The notes: generated from the letters alone by a model not told the origin. Shown: positions 1-5,270, counted from the first letter of the stretch. The stretch: 6,254 nt of DNA from an uncultured Rubrobacteraceae bacterium (GCA_902806105.1 CADCVI010000179.1:1-6254); one strand, 5' to 3'. Made by a program: numbers and translations.

Positions 1-268
1 CCTGCGAGACCCACTCCGCGCCCTCGGAGACGACGGCGAGGGCCACGAGCTCCGCGTCTCGCACGGCCTCCGTTATCGTCGGGGTCGTCCGGACGGGGGA
101 GGGCAGCGCCGCTCCGAGGTCGGGGTGGGGAGCCCCGGCGGCGAGTGCTTCGAGCGCGGGGCCGTCGATCCACCACGGCCCCCAGTAGCAAAGCTCGTGG
201 CCGCGCTCGACGGCCGGGGCGCCAAAGGCGGTGCCCATCTGGCCGGCGCCCAGGACGGCTATCCTCAC
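1..268 (-). CDS. NAD(P)-dependent glycerol-3-phosphate dehydrogenase-like protein, N-terminal part
   Basis: Only the first 89 codons lie in the window; the gene runs off the left edge. The GTG start at 268 begins VRIAVLGAGQMGTAFG, a Rossmann-fold dinucleotide site (GxGxxG, followed by GTA as in GpsA). After it come RGHELCYWG at the second strand, a LP segment near residue 54 and DAELVALAV near residue 75. This order matches the N-terminus of the GpsA family, which interconverts dihydroxyacetone phosphate and sn-glycerol 3-phosphate in the cytoplasm. It is not a textbook GpsA: the usual GSWGTA is GQMGTA, and the segment after the second strand (WWIDGPALEAL) is unusual. An in-frame TAG just upstream (near 280) rules out a longer start. 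It lies downstream of the FGGY kinase on the same strand, so a role in oxidising that kinase's product is an inference. A related 2-hydroxyacid or ketopantoate-type dehydrogenase is the alternative. Confidence 0.75.
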   Translation of the reverse strand, partial: MRIAVLGAGQMGTAFGAPAVERGHELCYWGPWWIDGPALEALAAGAPHPDLGAALPSPVRTTPTITEAVRDAELVALAVVSEGAEWVSQ

Positions 269-444
269 GCCAGCACCCTATGAGGCCGAGCCTTGGGAAC
301 CGCAGTGGCGGCGGCAGACCCTTCCGGCCCCCCTCGTCGAGGGGCCACCCGCGAGCGATGGAGCGGCCTCATGAGCTGGTCGTCGGCGACGGGGCCTCGC
401 ATATCTCTGGCCTCCTCCGATCTCTGGACGATTTGCGGGCTCAT
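265..444 (-). CDS. doubtful small ORF (59 codons) bridging kinase and dehydrogenase genes
   Basis: An ATG at 444 starts one base past the kinase TAG stop (446-448). The frame ends in a TGA (265-267) that overlaps the GTG start of the dehydrogenase in a GTGA arrangement, as in translationally coupled genes. An internal ATG (402) is preceded by GGAGGAGG. Against a real gene, the predicted peptide is rich in Arg, Pro and Ala, especially in its second half. It resembles no family I know, and its third codon positions look clearly less GC-biased than those of the neighbours. It may be only a spacer or a short leader peptide that carries ribosomes to the dehydrogenase start. Confidence 0.2.
   Translation of the reverse strand: MSPQIVQRSEEARDMRGPVADDQLMRPLHRSRVAPRRGGPEGSAAATAVPKARPHRVLA
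326..346. repeat. small inverted repeat between kinase and dehydrogenase genes
   Basis: A 6-bp perfect stem (CCCCTC / GAGGGG, 330-335 with 339-344) has a GTC loop. It can be lengthened by GG/CC pairs if two C bases are bulged. No T-rich tail follows on the minus strand, so it does not look like a strong terminator. It could modulate readthrough from the kinase gene into the dehydrogenase gene. Confidence 0.3.
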
Positions 445-445
445 G

Positions 446-1984
446 CTACGCCTTCGAATCCCCCGGCACCGTTTTGAGCGCTTCGGTCAGCTTCGGGAAG
501 AGGGGACGGAGGCTCGGGTAAATATCCTTGTAGACATCGTAGAGCCGTTCGTATACGGCCGCACGCCCGTCGTCGGGCTCGTAGCGGGCGCCCGTTCCGC
601 TCATGGCCTCGGCCGCCTCCTTGATGCTCCCGTGCATCCCGACGGCCGCCGCCGCGAGCATCCCAGCCCCGAGGCAGGTGCTCTCCGTCTCCTGCGTCAC
701 GGAGACCGGGCGCTGCATGACGTCCGCGATAATCTGGCACCAGAGCGTGCTCCGCGAGCCGCCGCCGAGGGCAAGGACGTGCTCGACCGGCTTCTCCAGC
801 CCCGTCTCCGCCCCGGCGGTCATCAGGCGCTGCTCGAACGCTATGCCCTCCAGGATCGCGCGGTAGGCGTGCGCCTTGCCGTGGAGCCCGGTCCAGCCGA
901 TCATGGCCCCGCGGGCGTTGAAGTCCCAGTAGGGCGTCAGGGCGTTGTTCCAGTAGGGGACGGCGAGGAGGCCGTTCGATCCGGGCGGGAGCTGCGCGGC
1001 GGCGGCCTCGAGGATCTGCTCCGTCGTGAGGTCGAGCCCGAGCTCCTTGGCGTTGACGCCCGCGAACTTCTCGACAAACCAGCTCACTGTGTACGTTCCT
1101 GCCGCGAGCAGGGTCTCCAGGGTGTAGGTCTTCGGTATGGGGCCGGAGAGCACCCGATACTCGTTGCCGTAGCTGTAGTTCCCGCTGTAGGTCCCGGAGA
1201 CGACCGCCGTCCCGAGGTTCAGGTAGGCACGGCCGGGCTCCGTGATGTTGGCCCCGAGCCCCGCCGACTGGCCGTCGCCAACACCGCTCACGATCGGCAG
1301 GCCGGCCGGGAGCCCGACCTCGCGCGCGACGTCCTCCTTCAGCTCCCCGATAATCTCCCCGGGCGGGTAGAGCTCGCACATCTGATCGCGGCTCAGGCCC
1401 GCCGTCTTCAAGAGCTCGTCCGACCAGTCGAAGGTCTCCATGTCCACGAGCCCCAACGGGTCTGCGGTGGCCCAGGAGGTGCGCCAGTGTCCGGTCATGC
1501 CGTGCACGAGGTAGGCGTGCACGTCCACGACCTTGGCGGCCCTCTCGATCGTCCCCGGCTCGTGCTCGCGCAGCCACATCATCTTGTAGAAGCCGGGGGT
1601 GGGGTTCGGAGGCTTCCCGGTGATGCGGTGGACCTCCTCCGAGCCGAACTGCGCCACCTGCTCGCGCGGGCGCGAGTCGAGCCACAGGATGGCGGGGCGT
1701 ATCGGGTGGTCTTCCTCGTTCACGCACACGAAGCTCTCGCGCTGGTGCGTGATGCCGATGGCCCCGATCCTACGGGTGTCCACCGAGCTCGCCGCCCTCC
1801 TGAGGGCGCTCTTGGTCGAGCTCCACCAGTCCTCGGCGTTCTGCTCGCCCCAGTCCGGGTGGGGGCTCGACAGCGTGAAGGTCTCCCTGCCCTCCGCTAC
1901 CGCGTTCCCCGCCCTGTCCCAGACGACAGCCTTCGTCGCCGTCGTCGAACAGTCGATCCCGATTACGTACTCCGGTGTAGCCAT
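446..1984 (-). CDS. FGGY-family carbohydrate (sugar/polyol) kinase
   Basis: This 512-residue cytoplasmic ATP-dependent kinase is of normal family length (about 480-520) and is expected to phosphorylate a sugar, ketose or polyol. It shows the phosphate-1 motif IDCSTTATK (10-18, Asp11), QRES (81-84), RPAILWLDSR (96-105), catalytic Asp237 in SGVGDGQ, a phosphate-2 motif LNLGTA (255-260) and an adenosine motif GGGSRSTLW (407-415). Overall order and the ITGKPPNPTPGFYK segment resemble xylulokinases. QRES, however, matches the glycerol-kinase QRE motif, whose Arg and Glu bind the substrate, rather than the QMHG of xylulokinase. The substrate is therefore open, with xylulose, erythritol-like polyols and glycerol all possible. 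The ATG at 1984 is chosen because AAGGGAG lies five bases upstream; an in-frame TTG at 2002 lacks such a site. The dehydrogenase-like gene follows on the same strand, and the ligase-dhaL-dhaM operon diverges from it. Confidence 0.93.
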   Translation of the reverse strand: MATPEYVIGIDCSTTATKAVVWDRAGNAVAEGRETFTLSSPHPDWGEQNAEDWWSSTKSALRRAASSVDTRRIGAIGITHQRESFVCVNEEDHPIRPAILWLDSRPREQVAQFGSEEVHRITGKPPNPTPGFYKMMWLREHEPGTIERAAKVVDVHAYLVHGMTGHWRTSWATADPLGLVDMETFDWSDELLKTAGLSRDQMCELYPPGEIIGELKEDVAREVGLPAGLPIVSGVGDGQSAGLGANITEPGRAYLNLGTAVVSGTYSGNYSYGNEYRVLSGPIPKTYTLETLLAAGTYTVSWFVEKFAGVNAKELGLDLTTEQILEAAAAQLPPGSNGLLAVPYWNNALTPYWDFNARGAMIGWTGLHGKAHAYRAILEGIAFEQRLMTAGAETGLEKPVEHVLALGGGSRSTLWCQIIADVMQRPVSVTQETESTCLGAGMLAAAAVGMHGSIKEAAEAMSGTGARYEPDDGRAAVYERLYDVYKDIYPSLRPLFPKLTEALKTVPGDSKA

Positions 1985-1989
1985 ACATG

Positions 1990-1996
1990 CTCCCTT
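1990..1996 (-). promoter_or_regulatory. ribosome binding site of the FGGY kinase gene
   Basis: Read on the minus strand, AAGGGAG ends five bases before the ATG at 1984. It decides between this ATG and the in-frame TTG six codons earlier. Confidence 0.7.
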
Positions 1997-2025
1997 CCCC
2001 AAGGGCGATCCCCTTACCGACGGAT

Positions 2026-2034
2026 ACTATAACA
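2026..2034 (-). promoter_or_regulatory. candidate extended -10 promoter of the kinase gene
   Basis: The minus strand reads TGTTATAGT, an extended -10 (TGnTATAAT-type) with five of six matches in the hexamer, in one of the few AT-rich patches of the window. No good -35 lies 16-18 bases upstream, as is common for extended -10 promoters. It would give a leader of about 35 bases before the kinase ATG. GACG and CGTC flank this patch as a loose inverted repeat, so a regulator site is possible but weak. Confidence 0.4.
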
Positions 2035-2337
2035 AACGTCACATCACTCCCGGGTACGGGCCTCGTCGTCCGGGCGAATCCCGTCTGCTAGAGTCCGGCC
2101 GGGAAGGGAGTTCTTGAGAGACTAGCCTTCGTGTCCCTCACCCGCGTCGCCGAGACCCGCGGCCGGGCCGGTACTCGTCGAGAGCTCGCACCCTACGGGT
2201 CGATGAGGTCGAACATCTCCGGGGCGGCCGCCGAGTCGCCGCTCTACGGTCAGCCGAAGAAGGCCATGCGGCGTAGCCCGAGAGCGACCGGAGGATGTAC
2301 GATACGGCGCGCTCGCGTGTAGCGTCAGGAATCGGCC

Positions 2338-2343
2338 AGGAGG
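2338..2343 (+). promoter_or_regulatory. ribosome binding site deciding the ligase start
   Basis: A perfect AGGAGG sits five bases before the in-frame TTG at 2349. The earlier ATG at 2295 has GGAGG directly abutting it with no spacer. A later GTG at 2412 has a weaker AAGGA (2402-2406). Confidence 0.55.
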
Positions 2344-2348
2344 AGAGC

Positions 2349-3923
2349 TTGAAGGAGACGGGAGCTTCGCCGCACCCCCCCGGGGCGGCGCGAAGCGGGG
2401 GAAGGACCGGGGTGGCACCGGCCTCGGTTGTCGAGGCGTTCGTCCGGCACGCAAGGGAGGAGCCGGAGAAGCCGTGCATCTTTTTCGAGGGCGACGAGTG
2501 GAGCTACGGCCGCCTGCTCGAACGGGCCGAGAGGTTCGCGGCGGCGCTCGGGGAGCGGGGCATCGCGAGGGGCGAGCGCGTCGCATTGTTCCTCGGCAAC
2601 AGCCCGGACTTTCTCGCGGCCTACCTCGGGACCCACCTCGCGGGCGCCGTCGTCGTCCCGGTCAACACGGCCTACAAGCGTGCGGAGCTCGGCCACATCT
2701 TCGAGGATTCGGGCGCGCGCCTGTGCCTCACCGACGCCGAGCGGCGGACCGAGATCGAGGGCCTGCGCACGGACCTCCCGGACCTCGAAACCGTCGTCGA
2801 GGTTGGCGAGGGCCTGGAGGAGATGCTCGGTACGGCCGGACCCTACGAACTGAGGCTCCCGGACGGCGAAGATCTGGCGACCATCGCCTATACCTCGGGG
2901 ACGACGGGGAGGAGCAAGGGGGCGATGCTCCTGCACCGCAACCTCGTCGCCAACGTCGCCGCCGTGTGCGAGGCCTGGCGCTGGGGGCCGGACGACCGGC
3001 TGCTCCTCACCCTCCCGCTCTTCCACACCCACGGCCTTACCGTCGGGGCCCACGGCACGCTCTATGTGGGTGCGAGCGCGGAGCTTCACCGGAGGTTCGA
3101 CGCGGACAGGGTCTACGATGCCCTGCTTGGCGGCGAGACTACGATGTTCTTCGGAGTGCCCACGATGTATGCGCGGCTGTTGAGAGAGGCGAGGGCCCGC
3201 GACGAGCGGCCGGGGCCCCTGCGGCTGTACGTCGCGGGGAGCGCGCCGCTGAGCCCAGGGGCCTTCGCGGAGTTCGAGGAGCTCTTCGGGGAGCGCATCC
3301 TGGAGCGCTACGGGATGACGGAGACCGGGATGAACCTCACCAACCCCTACGACGGCGAGCGGAGGCCGGGCACGGTGGGGGCGCCCTTCCCCGGGCAGGA
3401 GGCGCGGGTGGTCGGCGTGAAGGGCCGTGACCTTCTCGGGCCGGGGGAGGTGGGGGAGATCGAGGTTCGGGGCCCGCACGTCTTCGCGGGGTACTGGCGG
3501 CGCCCGGACGCGACGGAGGAGAGCCTCGGGGCGGACGGCTGGTTCCGGACCGGGGACCTCGGCTCGGTGAGCCCGGACGGTTACTATACGATCACCGGGC
3601 GGGCGAAGGAGTTGATCATCTCGGGCGGCTACAACGTCTACCCGCGCGAGGTCGAGGAGGTCTTGGAGGGATGTCCGGGCGTCGCCGAGGTCGCCGTCGT
3701 GGGCCTCCCCGACGAGGAGTACGGCGAGAAGGTCGCCGCGGCCGTCGTGCGCGACGACCCGGGGCTCGAGGCCACGAAGGTAATAGATTTCTGCCGTGGG
3801 GATCTCGCGGGGTTCAAGAGGCCCCGCGAGGTCGTGTTTCTGGACGAGCTCCCGCGCAACGCTCTGGGCAAGGTCCAGAAGCACCTCGTGCGCGACGGGC
3901 TCCTGAAAGGGGAGGATAGTTGA
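2349..3923 (+). CDS. matB: malonyl-CoA synthetase-like acyl-CoA ligase (MatB/ACSF3 type)
   Basis: This ATP-dependent acid-CoA ligase of the ANL superfamily most likely makes malonyl- or methylmalonyl-CoA from the free dicarboxylate, ATP and CoA via an acyl-AMP. Motifs in order: P-loop YTSGTTGRSKG (about 181-191), LPLFHTHGL, GVPTMYARLL, GSAPLSP, RYGMTETGMN followed by NPYDGERRPGTVG (from about 320), GWFRTGDLG, hinge GRAKELIISGGYNVYP, and PRNALGKVQK with catalytic Lys508. The TETxMN…NPYDG…PGTVG block and the PRN-x-x-GKVQK end are characteristic of malonyl-CoA synthetases rather than acetyl- or long-chain fatty-acid ligases. That Lys motif is the type acetylated by Gcn5-like enzymes in other ligases. 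From TTG 2349 the protein has 524 residues with a Pro/Gly-rich tail of about 21. From GTG 2412 it has 503, the usual family length, so the start is uncertain. It is the first gene of the operon and overlaps dhaL by four bases. Confidence 0.88.
   Translation: MKETGASPHPPGAARSGGRTGVAPASVVEAFVRHAREEPEKPCIFFEGDEWSYGRLLERAERFAAALGERGIARGERVALFLGNSPDFLAAYLGTHLAGAVVVPVNTAYKRAELGHIFEDSGARLCLTDAERRTEIEGLRTDLPDLETVVEVGEGLEEMLGTAGPYELRLPDGEDLATIAYTSGTTGRSKGAMLLHRNLVANVAAVCEAWRWGPDDRLLLTLPLFHTHGLTVGAHGTLYVGASAELHRRFDADRVYDALLGGETTMFFGVPTMYARLLREARARDERPGPLRLYVAGSAPLSPGAFAEFEELFGERILERYGMTETGMNLTNPYDGERRPGTVGAPFPGQEARVVGVKGRDLLGPGEVGEIEVRGPHVFAGYWRRPDATEESLGADGWFRTGDLGSVSPDGYYTITGRAKELIISGGYNVYPREVEEVLEGCPGVAEVAVVGLPDEEYGEKVAAAVVRDDPGLEATKVIDFCRGDLAGFKRPREVVFLDELPRNALGKVQKHLVRDGLLKGEDS
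3906..3915 (+). promoter_or_regulatory. ribosome binding site of dhaL inside the ligase 3' end
   Basis: AAAGGGGAGG lies four bases before the TTG at 3920 and within the last codons of the ligase gene. It supports the TTG start and translational coupling through the TTGA stop-start overlap. Confidence 0.75.
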
Positions 3924-4549
3924 GCGCGACCGAGAATACGCTTGCGGTGGTCAAGGAGATGGCGGCCGCGATGGAGGAGCACCGTAAGCACCTCACGAAG
4001 CTGGATTCGCAGATCGGGGACGGCGACCACGGAAACAACATGCACCGCGGCTTCGGAGCCGCCATGGAACGCCTCGGGGGCACGGAGCCTGCCACCCCGG
4101 CCGACGCCCTAAAGGCCGTCTCCATGGCCCTCATAAGCAAGGTCGGCGGCGCCGCAGGCCCCCTGTACGGCACGGCGTTCCTGCGCGCCTCGACCGCGCT
4201 CGCGGGGAAGGAAGACCTCTCTCCCGAGGACGTCGCGGCGGCGCTGGAGGCGGCGGTCGCCGGGGTGAAGCAGCGCGGCAAGGCCGAGGTGGGGGACAAG
4301 ACGATGGTCGATGCCCTGCAGCCCGCGGCCGAGGCCGCGAAGGAGGCCGCGTCGTCGGGCAAGGGCGTAGGGGAGGTGCTCCGGGCGGCGGCGGAGGCGG
4401 CGAACGAGGGGGCTGACGCAACGGTGCCACTTACGGCGAGGCGGGGGAGGGCGAACTACCTCGGGGAGCGGGCCGCCGGACACATGGATCCCGGCGCGCG
4501 TTCCTCGTACCTGCTCCTGGACGCCGCTGCCCGAACGATGGGTGCCTAG
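3920..4549 (+). CDS. dhaL: dihydroxyacetone kinase subunit DhaL (ADP/ATP-binding)
   Basis: DhaL is the nucleotide-binding subunit of PTS-dependent dihydroxyacetone kinase. It holds ADP as a permanent cofactor, is phosphorylated by DhaM, and passes the phosphate to dihydroxyacetone held covalently on a His of DhaK. At 209 residues it is of normal length. The Mg-binding triad is in LDSQIGDGDHGNNMHRGF (Asp29, Asp34, Asp36). It is followed by SKVGGAAGPLYGTAF (73-87), GDKTMVDAL (125-133) and the C-terminal ARRGRANYLGER and GHMDPGARSS (173-196), all intact. The TTG start overlaps the ligase stop (TTGA) behind a strong ribosome binding site. dhaM follows immediately. No dhaK is present in the operon, which is unusual because dhaK normally precedes dhaL. 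A separate DhaK elsewhere, or a different acceptor protein, must be assumed for it to work. Confidence 0.95.
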   Translation: MSATENTLAVVKEMAAAMEEHRKHLTKLDSQIGDGDHGNNMHRGFGAAMERLGGTEPATPADALKAVSMALISKVGGAAGPLYGTAFLRASTALAGKEDLSPEDVAAALEAAVAGVKQRGKAEVGDKTMVDALQPAAEAAKEAASSGKGVGEVLRAAAEAANEGADATVPLTARRGRANYLGERAAGHMDPGARSSYLLLDAAARTMGA

Positions 4550-4550
4550 C

Positions 4551-4940
4551 GTGGTCGGGCTCGTGCTCGTCTCCCACAGCGCCTCCATCGCCGAGGGCAC
4601 GGCGGAGCTTGTCCGGCACATGGCCGGCGAGGTCGAGGTAGTGGCCGTCGGGGGGGATACCGAGGGCGGCCTCGGGACGGACCCGGACGGCATCCTGGCC
4701 GCGATCGAGGGGATGGGCGCGGAGGAGATCCTGGTCTTCATGGACATAGGCAGCGCGGTGCTCTCCGCCGAGACAGTGATGGATATGCTGGACCCGGAGA
4801 CGAGGGAAAGGGTGCGGCTCGTCGACACGCCGTTCGTGGAGGGGGCTTTCTCGGCGGCGGTCATGGCATCTACCGGAGCGGACAGCGACGAGTGCGTCGA
4901 GGCCGCGATGGAGGCCCGGACCGAGCCGAAACTGCACTAG
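4551..4940 (+). CDS. dhaM: PTS phosphocarrier subunit DhaM (EIIA-type, single domain)
   Basis: DhaM takes phosphate from the PTS protein HPr and rephosphorylates ADP bound to DhaL. The N-terminus MVGLVLVSHSASIAEG carries the phospho-acceptor His9 and aligns directly with the Escherichia coli DhaM start. LGTD (41-44), MDIGSAVLSAET (64-75) and VEGAF (96-100) are the other conserved blocks. At 129 residues it is the EIIA-like domain alone, without the HPr- and EI-like domains fused in E. coli DhaM, so it needs a free EI and HPr encoded elsewhere. GTG 4551 is chosen for this fit, one base after the dhaL stop; GTG 4542, which overlaps dhaL, is an alternative. Neither has a strong ribosome binding site, so it is probably translated by coupling to dhaL. 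The last dozen residues (EARTEPKLH end) are a short variable tail. Confidence 0.94.
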   Translation: MVGLVLVSHSASIAEGTAELVRHMAGEVEVVAVGGDTEGGLGTDPDGILAAIEGMGAEEILVFMDIGSAVLSAETVMDMLDPETRERVRLVDTPFVEGAFSAAVMASTGADSDECVEAAMEARTEPKLH

Positions 4941-4970
4941 GAGGAGGCCGGACGCGCGACGCAGCGGCAC

Positions 4971-4995
4971 GACCCGGGAATGACGGGCCCGGGTC
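4971..4995 (+). terminator. hairpin 30 bases after dhaM, possible terminator
   Basis: GACCCGGG (4971-4978) and CCCGGGTC (4988-4995) form a perfect 8-bp GC-rich stem with a 9-base loop. There is no T-run after it (CCCTCG follows), so it is not a classic intrinsic terminator. Its position just past the operon end still makes 3'-end formation the likeliest role. Its right arm overlaps the outer arm of the larger dyad at 4992-5089, so the two structures exclude each other. Confidence 0.4.
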
Positions 4996-5089
4996 CCCTC
5001 GACGAGATGCTAGCCCGGTCGCCCTCCAGGTAGCGCAAGACTTCCCGCGCTACCTGGAGGGCGACGGTTTCGGCCCTCTTTCGGGGACC
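4992..5089. repeat. nested dyad element with a perfect 19-bp stem
   Basis: A perfect 19-bp inverted repeat (5018-5036 with 5047-5065, starting GTCGCCCTCC) encloses a 10-base loop. It sits inside a second perfect 7-bp pair, GGTCCCC (4992-4998) with GGGGACC (5083-5089), whose centre is within one base of the inner one. The flanks between inner and outer arms pair only in part. The element lies between dhaM and the ferritin-like gene and shows no coding signal. A T-rich but interrupted tail (GGTTTC, CCTCTTTC) follows the inner stem. It could be a factor-assisted terminator, a dispersed extragenic palindrome or miniature element, or a structured RNA; the sequence alone does not decide. Confidence 0.6.
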
Positions 5090-5186
5090 GTTCTGTCGGC
5101 GCGAGGCCGCGGATTCTTGCGAGCAAGCGCGGTGCCGGGGGGCTGGCGACCTCAAGGGTTGGTGGCCCATCTGGGCCCGAGAAGCG

Positions 5187-5201
5187 CGTTCAAATTGAAC
5201 G
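5187..5201. promoter_or_regulatory. operator-like palindrome upstream of the ferritin-like gene
   Basis: CGTTCAA-A-TTGAACG is a perfect 7-1-7 palindrome, AT-rich at its core in otherwise very GC-rich DNA. It lies about nine bases upstream of the candidate -35 at 5210. The position fits an activator or repressor binding site. The regulator family is not identifiable from the site alone. Confidence 0.45.
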
Positions 5202-5209
5202 GGTGTCGT

Positions 5210-5235
5210 GTTTCACCGTCTTTTGTGCCGGGTAC
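5210..5235 (+). promoter_or_regulatory. candidate SigB/SigF-type stress promoter of the ferritin-like gene
   Basis: GTTTCA (5210-5215) and GGGTAC (5230-5235) are separated by 14 bases. The general-stress sigma factor consensus in Gram-positive bacteria is GTTT(AA), 12-16 bases, GGGTA(T), so each hexamer has five of six matches. Transcription would start near 5243, leaving a leader of about 34 bases. Ferritin-like and Dps genes are typical members of that regulon in relatives, which supports the reading. Confidence 0.5.
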
Positions 5236-5237
5236 TG

Positions 5238-5254
5238 TTACAAACAGCTTGTAA
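5238..5254. promoter_or_regulatory. operator-like dyad at the expected transcription start
   Basis: TTACAA and TTGTAA are perfect inverted arms around ACAGC (6-5-6). An overlapping dyad, CTGTT-ACA-AACAG, covers 5235-5247. Both overlap the predicted start of transcription just downstream of the candidate promoter, the usual place for a repressor. A redox- or metal-responsive repressor would make sense for the downstream gene, but this is inference. Confidence 0.45.
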
Positions 5255-5264
5255 AGCAGAGATC

Positions 5265-5270
5265 AGGAGG
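5265..5270 (+). promoter_or_regulatory. ribosome binding site of the ferritin-like gene
   Basis: A perfect AGGAGG lies six bases before ATG 5277. It fixes this start over an earlier in-frame ATG at 5208, which would add 23 residues unlike the family and would lie inside the promoter region. Confidence 0.85.

Larger units (their letters stand above)
1985..2348. other. divergent intergenic region between kinase and ligase operon
   Basis: These 364 bases separate two divergent transcription units. Near the kinase lie its ribosome binding site and an extended -10 candidate. For the plus-strand operon the only promoter-like string I see is TGCTAGAGT (2086-2094), an extended -10 shape without a convincing -35, which would leave a leader of about 250 bases. 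Short open frames exist on both strands (for example 2131-2322 plus) but show no family resemblance or ribosome binding site. A long, promoter-poor divergent spacer like this often holds operators, but no clear palindrome was found. Confidence 0.4.

Noticed and set aside
293..2032. A 579-codon open frame on the plus strand antisense to the FGGY kinase
   Set aside because: It mirrors the kinase gene in GC-rich DNA where stops are rare. The peptide is Arg/Gly/Pro-rich without family motifs, whereas the minus strand has all FGGY motifs.
2131..2322. A 63-codon plus-strand ORF (GTG start) in the divergent spacer
   Set aside because: There is no ribosome binding site, no similarity to known families and poor codon composition; it ends before the ligase start without coupling.
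2474..3430. A 318-codon alternative plus-strand frame within the ligase gene
   Set aside because: It overlaps a well-supported gene in another frame and is Arg-rich with no recognisable domain.
2325..3884. A 519-codon open frame on the minus strand antisense to the ligase
   Set aside because: It is low-complexity shadow sequence; the plus-strand frame carries a complete set of adenylation motifs.
4937..5170. A 77-codon minus-strand frame over the intergenic dyad, with a protein-like stretch ending YLEGD
   Set aside because: The protein-like part is just the translation of the 19-bp inverted repeat; there is no ribosome binding site and no family resemblance.
5066..5186. A possible tRNA or riboswitch in the leader upstream of the ferritin-like gene
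   Set aside because: Small dyads such as GGCCCA-TC-TGGGCC (5164-5177) exist, but no cloverleaf, anticodon arm or known riboswitch core could be traced.
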